Source: a virus. Taken from it: a DNA stretch of 37,877 bases. A model generated the notes under the pieces. The model had not been told where the DNA came from, searched no databases, and saw only the letters and a list, made by a program, of their open reading frames with translations. Location of the stretch: the IMG/VR virus record IMGVR_UViG_3300044522_000246, positions 1 to 37,877 of that record. One strand, written 5' to 3'. Of this stretch, positions 16,808 through 25,665 are shown one piece after another; the first letter of the stretch is position 1, and each line of letters opens with the position of its first letter. The translations under genes and the position numbers were made by a program.

Positions 16808-17641
16808 ATGGCACGACGAGGGTTTGGCGGCACCGCGCTCCGAGCAGCACTGGGCGCGGTCACAGGCGTCGCAGAAGGGTTGCAGCAACGTGATGTGGTT
16901 GCAGCCGAGAAGGAGCGGATGGCGGATGCGGCGGCACGTACCCAGATGCTTGACACCATATCGCTCTTGAACGCTGGCTACGATCCAGAGGGGTTCAGTC
17001 AGGATATGCCGGGGGCTACCCCTCGTACTCCGTTTGACACGCAGATGGTGGGCACCCGCAAGTTTACGCGGGCGATGTCTCCGCGTCAGATGAAGCACAT
17101 GGAGGACGTACAGGACGAGCAGGCAAAGACCCGATCCAAGCGGCTTGATGCGTCGTTGCTGGTGCCAAAAGTGCCGACCCCTCGCGCTCTCCGCTACACC
17201 CCCGGCGAAATGGGGCAAGATGTGTATGACCCCAACACGGGAACGTCAACGTACCAGCCCTATGCCGAGGGCTTTACGCCGAAAAAGCCCGTTGGAAGAA
17301 GCTCCCCAGCGGGCGCTGGTGGCCTGAAGCCGCCAACGGCAACCGATGCGACAAAGGAAGCGCAGGGCATCAAGTTCCTGCAGGATAACGCAAAGAACCA
17401 GTCGGTAATACTGGCTATCCAAAAGGCTATCGAAGACAACCCTGCCTTGGCAGGCCGTCCCGGACTTGTTGGGTATGGGCTGATGCAGCAAGCCGAGCGG
17501 AAGACGAAGGCTGATGCGGCGGGTAAGCCCAAGACGGGTGGCCGCGCTCTCGGTGCGCCTCCGGGCATGAAGAAGCCAGCCGCTGCCGAAGAAGACGACC
17601 TTGGCGCTGCGTTTGACAACTACAAGAAGGGAGGCAGATAA
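16808..17641 (+). CDS. Putative internal virion protein
   Basis: A 277-residue protein with a short amphipathic start (RRGFGGTALRAALGAVTGVAEGLQQRD), a basic middle, a helical stretch about residues 185-215 and a Lys/Pro-rich C-terminus (KPKTGGRALGAPPGMKKPAAAEEDD). It is not a recognised family. It sits between two larger ejection-type genes, so a role inside the capsid is likely. SD CGGAGA upstream. Confidence 0.55.
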   Translation: MARRGFGGTALRAALGAVTGVAEGLQQRDVVAAEKERMADAAARTQMLDTISLLNAGYDPEGFSQDMPGATPRTPFDTQMVGTRKFTRAMSPRQMKHMEDVQDEQAKTRSKRLDASLLVPKVPTPRALRYTPGEMGQDVYDPNTGTSTYQPYAEGFTPKKPVGRSSPAGAGGLKPPTATDATKEAQGIKFLQDNAKNQSVILAIQKAIEDNPALAGRPGLVGYGLMQQAERKTKADAAGKPKTGGRALGAPPGMKKPAAAEEDDLGAAFDNYKKGGR

Positions 17642-17642
17642 C

Positions 17643-20600
17643 ATGGCGCAACCTACCCCGAAAGACTGGGCGGCAAAGAACAAGCCGCGTGAAGGAGAGA
17701 CCAAGGAGCAGTACAAGGCGCGGTATGCCTACGAGACGGACGAAGGCGTTCCGGGCATGGTGGAGCAGTTTGCCCGTGGTGGCGCACTGGGTCTTTCTAA
17801 GACGGCCTCGTCAATGCTTGGTGGTATCGGCTATCTGACGGGGTCTAAAAAGCTTCGTGATTACGCGAGAGAAAAAGAAAGAATAAATACTGAGTTCTAT
17901 AATCCGCAAGGAAAGATGGGCACGGCGGGTGAGCTTATCGGGCGAGGGGCTGGAGAGCTTGCTACGTCGCGGCTGGGTGGCGGGCTTGTCCTTCAGGGAG
18001 CCACAAAGCTGGCATCCAAAGCTGGCGGGATTGGCACAGCCGCCAAGGCCGTCAAGGCTGGCCTTGAAAGCAAGAGTGCCGTAGGCCGAGCGTTAGCAAC
18101 GGCGGCAGTTAATGCGCCTGTAGACATCCTGCAGGGCGCTGCCCAAGACAATGGGATGCTGCTGAAGGGCCGTACAGGGGCCATGCTAGAGAACACGCTG
18201 TTCTCGGCAACGGGTGGCGCTGGCTCTGCCATGCTTGCCTCTCGCACTGCGAAGAAGGCGGCAGCATCGAAGGCGGGTGAGCGGGTAGCGGAGATGATGA
18301 ACGCCCCTGCCCCGACTGGGCCGCAGAAGCTCCTTGGCGCAGGGACTCCGGGCGCGACTCCGTACACAGGTCCGTCCTCAAGTCCGCGTGGTCCAGCCAT
18401 CCCGATGGGCGCTGGTGGAAGCAGAGAAGTGTACCCGTTTGCAGAGCGCGGAAAACCGTCTGCCAGAACAAATCAAGAGTACATCAGCGAGTCTACCGCA
18501 ATTGTCCCATACCGTGCGCCCGAAGGGCCACTGCTTGATCGTAGAGCTTACGGTGCTGGGCAAGAGACGGGTGAAGAAGTCGCTGCGACGTTGAGCATGT
18601 TGGAGAAGATGCCCGCCCGTGATCGTGCTGAGTGGATGGCGATGAACATGCCCGGAGTCAGCGAACAAGAACTGATGCAGATGATGACGGCCCGCATCCC
18701 TGTGGGTGGCGCTCGTATCCCGCTGGCCCCAGAAGAAGCCAAGTCGTTGCGCGGTGTGCGTGGACAGCGGATGCGCCCTCGTAGAGGTGCCGCCTCCTCT
18801 GAGATGCTGTCTACGCTGGCGGGCGGTGGTGTCGGCGCATTGGCTGGTGCAGAGACAGGCGAGACTCCCGAGGAGCGGCTGGCCCGAGGGGCAGCGGGTG
18901 GGTTGGCAGGCATGTTCCTTGGGTCGCGGGCACCACGTTTTTTTGAGGGCGGGGCGACTTCTCGCGCCCCTGTAGGTGGCAGCTTCGGGAAGGAAGCGGA
19001 GGAGATTCTGCGTCAGAAGGGCGGGAAAGGCGGGGCGGGCGGGAAGAAGCCGTCCGCCGCATCGACGCCGCTGGGAGAAATAGATGGCTTCCCTGCGAAC
19101 CGTGAGCCTCTCTTAGAACGGGCTGGCATTTTGCAGCCTGCTGAGAAGATGATGTTTGCAGATCGCATTGCTCAGATAGAGCCGTCTATCGCTCGCCCCC
19201 GCACCGAGAAGGAATGGCAGCAGGGCGTTCAGACGATCCTGAAGAGCAAGAACGCTGATCAGTTGGCTGACGAATTGTCTGGCATCGACCCCAAGCGGGC
19301 CACTGCTGAAGAAGCGGGGGCCATGCTCAGTCTTGTGTCTGACATGAGAAACAGGCGAGCAACGTTGGTTGATGGCTTGAAGGGTATCTCTAACCCTGAC
19401 AAGATCGCGCAGGTTGCCGACGACATCGATGCGCTAGAAGAGACCTCCACGCGGCTCCTGTCTACGCTGATGAAGGCAGACACGGAAGCGGGTCGTGCGT
19501 TGCAAGCACGGGCATACGCGGCACAGAACATCTCTGACCCCACCTACTGGCATCTGAAGGCATCCCGAGAGAAGGGGATGATCATCAGCCAAGCCGAGCG
19601 GGATCAGATTGAGAAGCTGCTTGGCGAGGGCGACAACACGAAGGTGCTGCAGTACCTCGCCACGATTAAGAAGTCGTCCAAGCTGGAGCAAGCGGCACAA
19701 CTTCGGAGTGCTGGGTTCTTGGCAGGTATACCGGGCCGTGCCCGAGACCTTGTCTCGACCAGCGCCAACTACGTCTCGACGGTGGTGCAGCGGTATCCCG
19801 GCGCATTGGCCGACATTGCGGCGTCAAAGTACGCAGCCAAGAAGCTTGGTGGGGTGGCCGACCAGTACCGCACCGTGGCCCTTCCGTCGAGCGAAGAGGG
19901 GAAAGCTGCATTTGGCGGGGCGCTGAAGGGTCTCCGCATGGCGGCAGAGTCTATGGGGTTTGACGCCGCCAAGAAGGGCGGGCTGGAGGAGTGGGTCAAG
20001 TTCATGCGTCAGGCCGAGATTGATCCAGAGATGGCGAAGACGCTGGATATCCCGTCGATGATCAACATTGATATGTTCTCTGCCCTTGGAGAATTGGGAG
20101 AAAAGGCCAACACGTTTGCGGACGTATACTCCAAATCGGTCATGCGGTTTTCTGGCCTGACAGACAAGATTATCAAGCAGTCTGCGTTGCAAGGGGCGCT
20201 GCAGGAGCAAGCTTCCCTTCTCGCCCTTCGGAAGGGCTATAAGGGGCAGCAAGCCAAAGACTTCGCGGCCAAGCTGATGAAGGCTCCAACGGACGACATG
20301 ATGATGGACGCCAAGTTGGCGGCGGATGTTATCACGTTTACCAACGACGGGACGTTGGCAACGGGGATTGCCAATGCGATTACAGCGGCGGCAGCCTCTG
20401 CCGAAGGCATGCGCAAGGGCGGTGGCGCACTGGTTCGTGCCGCCTCTCGGTTTGTCCTGCCCTTCCGTCGCACCCCAGCAAACATCTTGAGCCGTGCCAT
20501 TGAGTACACGCCGGGGGTGGGCTGGATAAAGACCGCTGTGGCAGCAAGCGACTGGACGAAGGAACTTGCCAACACGGCGCTTGAGGGCGTGGCAAAGAAC

Positions 20601-21518
20601 CGTGCCGTCGCGCAGAGGCAGCGCAAGATGGTGGACATGCTGACCAAGAACGTCACTGGCATTGCGATGCTTGCGCTTGGCAACGAACTGTACGAGAACG
20701 GGGTGTTGACGGGAGAAGCGCCGAGCAGCCCCGCAGAGATGGAGCAGTGGCGGCTGGAAGGCAAGACGCCAGAGTCTATTCTGATCGGCAAGGAGTGGAT
20801 TCCAATCTCCCGTATTTCCCCGTATGGCACTATGATGACGCTGGCGGCGTCCATGCGGCAGAGAAATAAGGACGGTGGGATTGACCTTATTGGGGCTGGG
20901 GCGACCACGGCAAGGTCTCTGCTCAACCAGCCGATGGTGACTGGACCCAAAGACATTCTTGACGCCGCCACCAATCGGTCCATGCAGGACACACAGGCGG
21001 GAAACTATCTGTCTCGGCAGGTTGGGTCGCTGGTGCCGACAGGCATTGCACAGCTTGCACGATCTGGCGGCGAGCAGTTTTTGCCACAGAACTTCGTGCA
21101 GGAAGTCACCTCTCGTATACCGGGGCTGCAGGGGAATACGCCTGTCCGCTTGAACGTGTTTGGCGAGCCTGTGCAAAAGCCGAGTGGGGTGTTTAACACG
21201 GCCATCAGTCCGTTGCCTGCATCGCAAGACCTTCGCGAGTCAGACCCGCTGATCGAAGAACTGTCGCGGGTAGGGGCAAACGTTGGGGCGTTGCAGCGAG
21301 GGAATGGTGAGACGATTGAGATGTATCAGTATCGCCAACAAGAGGCTGGCAAGTTCCTTCGGGAGGACTTAACCGCACTGTTCCAGTCGCCAGATTATCT
21401 TGAAGCAGACCCAACAGAACAGCGCAGGCTGATCAGCAAGGCCAGCAGAGACGGGCGTACAGAGTTGGGCAGGTTGCTGAAGGAATCCTATCAAATCGAC
21501 ACTCCCCCGGAAGAGTAG
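17643..21518 (+). CDS. Large polyvalent / ejection protein with LPD38-like C-terminus
   Basis: A 1291-residue protein. The start at ATG 17643 (14 codons inside a longer frame) is preferred because GGGAGG lies at a good distance and the overlap with the previous gene disappears. The N-terminus has amphipathic Gly/Ala-rich segments. The middle is Gly/Arg/Pro-rich and low-complexity. About residues 920-1110 (FVLPFRRTPANILSRAIEYTPGVGW ... WIPISRISPYGTMMTLAASM) resemble large polyvalent-protein-associated domain 38. Polyvalent proteins are packaged and injected to act early in infection. No catalytic domain is obvious to me. Confidence 0.65.
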   Translation: MAQPTPKDWAAKNKPREGETKEQYKARYAYETDEGVPGMVEQFARGGALGLSKTASSMLGGIGYLTGSKKLRDYAREKERINTEFYNPQGKMGTAGELIGRGAGELATSRLGGGLVLQGATKLASKAGGIGTAAKAVKAGLESKSAVGRALATAAVNAPVDILQGAAQDNGMLLKGRTGAMLENTLFSATGGAGSAMLASRTAKKAAASKAGERVAEMMNAPAPTGPQKLLGAGTPGATPYTGPSSSPRGPAIPMGAGGSREVYPFAERGKPSARTNQEYISESTAIVPYRAPEGPLLDRRAYGAGQETGEEVAATLSMLEKMPARDRAEWMAMNMPGVSEQELMQMMTARIPVGGARIPLAPEEAKSLRGVRGQRMRPRRGAASSEMLSTLAGGGVGALAGAETGETPEERLARGAAGGLAGMFLGSRAPRFFEGGATSRAPVGGSFGKEAEEILRQKGGKGGAGGKKPSAASTPLGEIDGFPANREPLLERAGILQPAEKMMFADRIAQIEPSIARPRTEKEWQQGVQTILKSKNADQLADELSGIDPKRATAEEAGAMLSLVSDMRNRRATLVDGLKGISNPDKIAQVADDIDALEETSTRLLSTLMKADTEAGRALQARAYAAQNISDPTYWHLKASREKGMIISQAERDQIEKLLGEGDNTKVLQYLATIKKSSKLEQAAQLRSAGFLAGIPGRARDLVSTSANYVSTVVQRYPGALADIAASKYAAKKLGGVADQYRTVALPSSEEGKAAFGGALKGLRMAAESMGFDAAKKGGLEEWVKFMRQAEIDPEMAKTLDIPSMINIDMFSALGELGEKANTFADVYSKSVMRFSGLTDKIIKQSALQGALQEQASLLALRKGYKGQQAKDFAAKLMKAPTDDMMMDAKLAADVITFTNDGTLATGIANAITAAAASAEGMRKGGGALVRAASRFVLPFRRTPANILSRAIEYTPGVGWIKTAVAASDWTKELANTALEGVAKNRAVAQRQRKMVDMLTKNVTGIAMLALGNELYENGVLTGEAPSSPAEMEQWRLEGKTPESILIGKEWIPISRISPYGTMMTLAASMRQRNKDGGIDLIGAGATTARSLLNQPMVTGPKDILDAATNRSMQDTQAGNYLSRQVGSLVPTGIAQLARSGGEQFLPQNFVQEVTSRIPGLQGNTPVRLNVFGEPVQKPSGVFNTAISPLPASQDLRESDPLIEELSRVGANVGALQRGNGETIEMYQYRQQEAGKFLREDLTALFQSPDYLEADPTEQRRLISKASRDGRTELGRLLKESYQIDTPPEE

Positions 21519-21520
21519 CC

Positions 21521-21793
21521 ATGACCGCTGAAACCAGTACAGCCTTACTGATTGGTGCAGCCTCCGCTGCTGGCACGGCGGCGGTACAGTCGAGTACACT
21601 GGGCGGCGTCCCGATTGCCCTGATCTCTGGGGTGGTCGGCGTGGCGGTGTCGTGGGGGATGATGCGGGTGACGGTCAAAACCGTGGAGCGGGATGTGGCA
21701 TCCATGCATCAAGACATCCGAGACATCTATATGCTGACCCGTGACATCAGTGATCGGGTCAGCAAGATGGAAGGGAGGACCGAACGTGGCTAA
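21521..21793 (+). CDS. Holin candidate
   Basis: A 90-residue protein with two hydrophobic segments (ALLIGAASAAGTAAV, residues 8-22; and PIALISGVVGVAVSWGMM, residues 30-47) followed by a charged coiled-coil tail (VERDVASMHQDIRDIYMLTRDISDRVSKMEG). Size, topology and proximity to an M15 peptidase fit a holin, which permeabilises the cytoplasmic membrane at lysis. A membrane-anchored structural or spanin-like role cannot be excluded. Confidence 0.6.
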   Translation: MTAETSTALLIGAASAAGTAAVQSSTLGGVPIALISGVVGVAVSWGMMRVTVKTVERDVASMHQDIRDIYMLTRDISDRVSKMEGRTERG

Positions 21794-22805
21794 ACCTCCA
21801 GTCAAGCGCAAGCTCAAGGACTTCTTCGCCCCCCGTGATGCGACGGAAACGGAGCGTCAGGGACAAGGCATTGGTGACATCGAAGCGATGCGTCAGATGC
21901 TGACGGTTCCTGCAGCGGCAGCAAGGACAGCGGTGCAGGATGCGGGAACGCAGCAGCGTGAAGCGTTTGGTCGGATGCTGTCTGGAGCCGCAACGCAGGA
22001 TGACATGACGGATATGGCATCAGACTTCATGCTGCCAATGGCTGGCACTATTGGCAAAGTTGCCAAGAACATGGTGCCCACGTCGAGGGCGCTGGCAAAA
22101 CAGGCCGCTCAAGAGGCGGAGCGAGTAGCAAACGCAGACAAATATTTCCCGATTGAAGACCTCTTTCACTCAACCACAGTGACAAAGCCGTTCCAAGCAT
22201 TTGAGCCGCGAGGTGGTGGGCAATGGCATGACATCTACGGCACTCATGTTGGCACGGTAAAAGCTGCTGAAGATCGCTCCAAACAGATTTTTGGTGACGA
22301 CTTTGAGCCGATCATGGATCAAGTGTGGAAGAAGGGAGGGAAGCGGGAAGAAGAAGTGGGAATGGCTGCGTCTATAATGCCGTTGCGTATGCGGATGGAG
22401 AATCCGCTGTACAACAAACAGGGCAAGCCGTTTACCGAAGAAGAGTTGCAGGATGCCGTAAAGAATTTTGGCTACGAAAGCGGGATGTTGAAACGACCAG
22501 ATCAATCGAGTGCGAGTTGGATGAGCCGTGAGCAACGGCCAACGCTCTCGCAGATGCGGGATGTGCAGCAAGCATACGGCGAACAGCTTCGCGCAGCGGG
22601 GCACGACGTAATCCCGTACATCAACGAGCATGAAGACATTGGCAGCCTTAGCTATTTGGTGCTTGATCCAACCCGTCTTCGGTCTAAGTTTGCCAAGTTT
22701 GACCCCAAGAAACTCAACAGCGCCAACCTCAGCGCAGGGCTTGGGAGTTTGTTCGTCGGAGGCGCTATGGCAAAAGCTGCATCACGAGATAACCCCAATG
22801 ACTAA
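21786..22805 (+). CDS. ADP-ribosyltransferase-like polyvalent protein
   Basis: A 339-residue protein from GTG 21786 with SD GGGAGG; an in-frame ATG at 21741 would overlap the holin candidate further. After a helical N-terminus (about 110 residues), the segment DLFHSTTVTKPFQAFEP ... YGTHVGTVKAAEDRS and the ending SLSYLVLDPTRLRSKFAKFDPKKLNSANLSAG resemble toxin-like ADP-ribosyltransferase folds seen in phage and polyvalent proteins (His-[SG]-Thr start, YxVxDPxxIRS-xxAxFDP end). Activity is not established, as the catalytic Glu is not clearly placed. It might be injected or act at lysis. Confidence 0.5.
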   Translation: MAKPPVKRKLKDFFAPRDATETERQGQGIGDIEAMRQMLTVPAAAARTAVQDAGTQQREAFGRMLSGAATQDDMTDMASDFMLPMAGTIGKVAKNMVPTSRALAKQAAQEAERVANADKYFPIEDLFHSTTVTKPFQAFEPRGGGQWHDIYGTHVGTVKAAEDRSKQIFGDDFEPIMDQVWKKGGKREEEVGMAASIMPLRMRMENPLYNKQGKPFTEEELQDAVKNFGYESGMLKRPDQSSASWMSREQRPTLSQMRDVQQAYGEQLRAAGHDVIPYINEHEDIGSLSYLVLDPTRLRSKFAKFDPKKLNSANLSAGLGSLFVGGAMAKAASRDNPND

Positions 22806-23313
22806 ACTTCCCCTCCCGCCTGCTGAAGTGCCCACCCAGTCGGACATGACACTGCTGGCTCCACGCTTTCGTGAAGCGGTGGGGCGGGTCATTGCCGATA
22901 TGCGGGTGTGGGAATACACGCCCGTCATCTTTGAGACGTTGCGTACCAACGAACGGCAGACGTTTCTGTACGGCTTTGGTCGGGAGTGGGATGATGGGCG
23001 TGGGACGGTGACCCAGAGTGCCACGGCACATGACACTTGGCACGGCTACGGCTTGGCGGTGGACATCATCTGCGCCCGCCGCAAATGGTCCGCTGCCCCA
23101 GACTTCTGGCACGTTCTGGGAACATCTGCCCGGAGACATGGGCTGGTCTGGGGTGGCGATTGGAACGGCGACTGGTCGATCAGCGACGAGACCTTCAATG
23201 ACCGCCCGCACATCCAGTGGGGTGCGATGCGGAGAAGCCCGTCGAGCAGAGCCGTGGAACTGAAGAAGAGCGGCGGGTTGGTTGCCGTGTGGAGTGCCGT
23301 CAGCGCCTTGTAG
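22798..23313 (+). CDS. M15-family peptidase endolysin
   Basis: A 171-residue protein with the D-Ala-D-Ala/L-Ala-D-Glu peptidase (M15) zinc site: H82 and D89 in TWHGYGLAVDI and H138 in RPHIQWG. The Trp/Gly-rich GLVWGGDWNGDW run lies between them. It would cut peptidoglycan stem peptides at lysis. There is no signal peptide, so a holin is needed. The start at 22798 overlaps the previous gene's end by 8 bases and is preferred over an upstream ATG at 22630 that would overlap it by 176 bases. Last gene before the rightward terminator. Confidence 0.85.
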   Translation: MTKLPLPPAEVPTQSDMTLLAPRFREAVGRVIADMRVWEYTPVIFETLRTNERQTFLYGFGREWDDGRGTVTQSATAHDTWHGYGLAVDIICARRKWSAAPDFWHVLGTSARRHGLVWGGDWNGDWSISDETFNDRPHIQWGAMRRSPSSRAVELKKSGGLVAVWSAVSAL

Positions 23314-23381
23314 CCCTCGCGCTGCGGGCACAGCGTCGATAGATTCATGCATCAACTCTGGCGGGGGTTGGTGCTTAGGCA

Positions 23382-23417
23382 AAAGGGACATCTCCAGCAA
23401 CGGAGGTGTCCCTTTTT
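23382..23417. terminator. Bidirectional rho-independent terminator
   Basis: A 14-bp stem: AAAGGGACATCTCC at 23382-23395 pairs with GGAGGTGTCCCTTT at 23402-23415 (one wobble), with a six-base loop. A T-run follows on the + strand and an A-run precedes it, giving U-tracts in both directions. It lies between the converging ends of the late rightward genes and the leftward operon, as expected for a shared terminator. Confidence 0.9.
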
Positions 23418-23422
23418 GTGCG

Positions 23423-23728
23423 TTATGGCCTTGCCGTTTGATACGGGTGTCGCCATGTCGAGCCACTGTCTGCCCGTTCCTTCCGCTGCTTCCCCTCCTT
23501 CCCCTTGTGCATATCACGGAAGCAGTGGCCCAGCGAGGTCCAGACAATCGTGCGGCCATTCTCGACGGGTGAAACCGACTTGATGTTATCGGTGACAAGA
23601 ACCCGATCCCCCCGCATGGTCTTGACCACAAACCGCATATGGGGGTCATCCCATCGACACGATACGGTGTCCCCGCTTGCCAGTCGGACACGGTAGCGGT
23701 CGTTGTGAGTTAGGTACAGTCTGGTCAT
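23423..23728 (-). CDS. Hypothetical protein, last gene of the leftward operon
   Basis: A 101-residue protein. The N-terminal half is beta-rich (YRVRLASGDTVSCRWDDPHMRFVVKTMRGDRVLVTDNIKSVSPV) like a small SH3-type barrel; the C-terminal third is basic and looks disordered. ATGA overlap with the upstream gene. It ends 6 bases before the terminator. Unknown function. Confidence 0.65.
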   Translation of the reverse strand: MTRLYLTHNDRYRVRLASGDTVSCRWDDPHMRFVVKTMRGDRVLVTDNIKSVSPVENGRTIVWTSLGHCFRDMHKGKEGKQRKERADSGSTWRHPYQTARP

Positions 23729-24063
23729 GGCTGCACCTTCAGCGCGGCGTCGAGGGCGGCGCGCACCTGTTGTCGTGCTACTCCGTCCGTATTAAACGCG
23801 GTGGAGCCAAAATAAAACGCCGACAGCGCCCGCTCCACCATCGCGTCATCCACCTTCCGTAGCGCATCGCGTTCGGCGCGGAGGGCGTGAATCTCAACGA
23901 TCATCGCGTCTTTTGGGTGCAGAGTTTTTGCAAACTCGTCGGAGATGAGCGCGAAATCCGCTGCGCTGATTGAACGAAGTCTCCTTTCTGTCGGTGCCTC
24001 TTCAGTCTTTGCTGTTTCTTTGTTGCTCATGGCTTCTTCTAAATGCGCTTGATACGATTTCAT
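23725..24063 (-). CDS. Hypothetical helical protein
   Basis: A 112-residue, helix-rich, charged protein (KDAMIVEIHALRAERDALRKVDDAMVERALSAF), with one coiled-coil-like segment about residues 52-75. The C-terminus VRAALDAALKV is also helical. It overlaps both neighbours by 4 bases. Unknown family. Confidence 0.65.
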   Translation of the reverse strand: MKSYQAHLEEAMSNKETAKTEEAPTERRLRSISAADFALISDEFAKTLHPKDAMIVEIHALRAERDALRKVDDAMVERALSAFYFGSTAFNTDGVARQQVRAALDAALKVQP

Positions 24064-24323
24064 GGCTTTCCTTTTGCTGCCTTACGGACAGCGGCGTTGA
24101 AGTGTTTGATGATCGCCTGTTCGCACTCAGCGGCGTACTCGGCTTCGGCTTTCAGAGCGACGGCCACGGCTTCCTTGATGCAGCGGTCAAGTTTTCCCTC
24201 CTGTCGCAGCGCCCCTTCGCGCTTGGCGTGTTGGTGCAGCGCCCGTGCCGCACTCGCTACGTCTTGTCGGATCGTGTTGATAGTCCGAGGGGACTTCTTC
24301 AGCGTGTCAAATGTTATGTCCAT
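24060..24323 (-). CDS. Hypothetical helical protein
   Basis: An 87-residue, Ala/Lys-rich, almost entirely helical protein (VASAARALHQHAKREGALRQEGKLDRCIKEAVAVALKAEAEYAAECEQ). It begins 2 bases after the upstream gene's stop and overlaps the downstream gene. The function is unknown. Confidence 0.65.
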   Translation of the reverse strand: MDITFDTLKKSPRTINTIRQDVASAARALHQHAKREGALRQEGKLDRCIKEAVAVALKAEAEYAAECEQAIIKHFNAAVRKAAKGKP

Positions 24324-24325
24324 GT

Positions 24326-24541
24326 CTATGCAGCGGCTTCTGCGGCTAAGAGGGTGGCAACGGCTACGCGGAGTTCATCTTCCCACTCCTTTACTATCTT
24401 CTTCATGTACTTCTCTGCCATATCCTTTGGGTAAGAGTTGTACATATTCAGCGATTCGACGAACGCGACGGCACGATCTAACACCAACTGCTCGGCCTCC
24501 TGCACTTTGCTTTCGTCGCGGGGCATTTCCTTGTCCGTCAT
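24326..24541 (-). CDS. Small helical hypothetical protein
   Basis: A 71-residue acidic helical protein. The start at ATG 24541 overlaps the stop of the 38-residue membrane protein (TGATG), which favours it over a longer frame beginning at 24694. The ending ELRVAVATLLAAEAAA is Ala-rich. No family recognised. Confidence 0.6.
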   Translation of the reverse strand: MTDKEMPRDESKVQEAEQLVLDRAVAFVESLNMYNSYPKDMAEKYMKKIVKEWEDELRVAVATLLAAEAAA

Positions 24542-24654
24542 CGGAGTTTCTGCATGATTTGGTACGCCACTTCTTCGATAGCAAACACGGCATGAACCAG
24601 CCCGATCATCGCAAGGCACCCCAGCGGCCAGAGGTACGGGGTAGGGATAGTCAT
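24538..24654 (-). CDS. 38-residue membrane microprotein
   Basis: A very short gene with ATG at 24652-24654 overlapping the preceding stop and a stop overlapping the next start. It encodes one membrane helix (YLWPLGCLAMIGLVHAVFAI, residues 7-26) and a short charged tail. The tight coupling on both sides supports it as a real gene. Unknown role; such phage microproteins sometimes act in superinfection exclusion or lysis timing. Confidence 0.55.
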   Translation of the reverse strand: MTIPTPYLWPLGCLAMIGLVHAVFAIEEVAYQIMQKLR

Positions 24655-25079
24655 GCCTCCTCCTGCGGGTGCAGGATTTTGCTGATGGCATCAACTAGCC
24701 GTTCGACGCCCTTTGACCGCTCGTACCCACTGATAAACTTGATTACCCACTGCTTGTGCAGGGTGTCAATCGCGGCGAGTTGTTCGCGCAGCCGTATCAC
24801 TTCGTCGGCCATGCCCTCTCCCAACTCAGCCCGTAGTCGCCGCACCTCAGCGATCAACGCTGGCACATCGACACGGGCAGCGGCAATGAACGCCCCGTCT
24901 GCGTCCATCTGGCACTCCGCGACCTCCATGCCCATGCCATACACCGACACCGCTGATAACGACGCCGTTGGCACGTGAGTGCCATCCACCCCCAACACCA
25001 AGCCCGGCTCCGAGATCCACGGCTCTCGCGTAGCGGCGTTTGCCCTGCTCTCTATCGCCGCCAACTCTTGCTCGGTCAT
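24651..25079 (-). CDS. Hypothetical protein (Ead/Ea22-like layout)
   Basis: A 142-residue protein. The pattern ELAAIESRANAATREPWISEPGL ... DADGAFIAAARVDVPALIAEVRRLRAEL is common to phage accessory proteins annotated as Ead/Ea22-like or simply hypothetical. The second half is coiled coil. The start TGATG overlaps the upstream gene's end; the longer frame from 25178 is rejected. No enzymatic motif is seen. Confidence 0.65.
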   Translation of the reverse strand: MTEQELAAIESRANAATREPWISEPGLVLGVDGTHVPTASLSAVSVYGMGMEVAECQMDADGAFIAAARVDVPALIAEVRRLRAELGEGMADEVIRLREQLAAIDTLHKQWVIKFISGYERSKGVERLVDAISKILHPQEEA

Positions 25080-25495
25080 CACTCTTCGCCCCCTTTCGCG
25101 TCGGTGGTGCGGATAAAGCGGGCGGCGTCGGCTAGCTGTGTCAGCGCCTCGTATGCCGGTCGCGTGCCGCAGTTGCACACTTTCTGCGGCGTGAAGTAGA
25201 TGCAGCCGCTCACATGGTGGATGTTGGCAAGAATGTGCGGGACTGCCGACTGAACTGCCTCGCGCAGCGCATCAAACTCCCGTTGCAGCGCCACCAGTTC
25301 ACGGTTGGCATCAAAGCGAAAGTCGAGCTGGCGCGTCGCATCCTGCACCGCCGCGTCGCGCTCGCGGGTGAGGGTTTCGATGTGGTCAAGCATATCCGCC
25401 TCGTTGTGCCAGATCGTGGTTGCGGTCCACACTCCGTTCTTGCGCGTGTACACCGTGTCATCAATCGTCACACTCACATCCTTCGCGTCCGTCAT
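25079..25495 (-). CDS. Hypothetical coiled-coil protein with Cys pair
   Basis: A 138-residue protein: a beta-rich start (VSVTIDDTVYTRKNGVWTATTIWHN), a coiled coil (DHIETLTRERDAAVQDATRQLDF ... ALQREFDALREAVQS), then GCIYFTPQKVCNCGTRPA with three Cys. The Cys cluster could bind a metal, but too few ligands are obvious for a confident zinc finger. It overlaps the upstream gene's stop. Confidence 0.6.
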   Translation of the reverse strand: MTDAKDVSVTIDDTVYTRKNGVWTATTIWHNEADMLDHIETLTRERDAAVQDATRQLDFRFDANRELVALQREFDALREAVQSAVPHILANIHHVSGCIYFTPQKVCNCGTRPAYEALTQLADAARFIRTTDAKGGEE

Positions 25496-25665
25496 GCCTC
25501 CTCCTCTTCGTCTGCCCCGAACTCGGGCAGCGGGTCTAGCTGCTCCCCCGTGTCGCGGTCTTCTAGTGCTTGCGCCTTCGCGTGACGTTTGACAGCGGCA
25601 TCATACGCCCGCTCGTAGTCTAGCCCGTCGTCTTCGGTGCGGATGTCCCAGTCATCGTAACTCAT
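25492..25665 (-). CDS. Small acidic hypothetical protein
   Basis: A 57-residue, strongly acidic protein (starts SYDDWDIRTEDDGLDYERAYDAAVKRHAK, ends DEEEEA). Its ATG overlaps the previous gene's TGA and its own TGA overlaps the next ATG, so it fits the operon exactly. Acidic small phage proteins can mimic DNA, but there is no specific evidence here. Confidence 0.6.
   Translation of the reverse strand: MSYDDWDIRTEDDGLDYERAYDAAVKRHAKAQALEDRDTGEQLDPLPEFGADEEEEA

Noticed and set aside
19824-21227. 467-residue open frame on the minus strand
   Set aside because: Mirror frame of the large ejection-protein gene, in the direction against the late operon.
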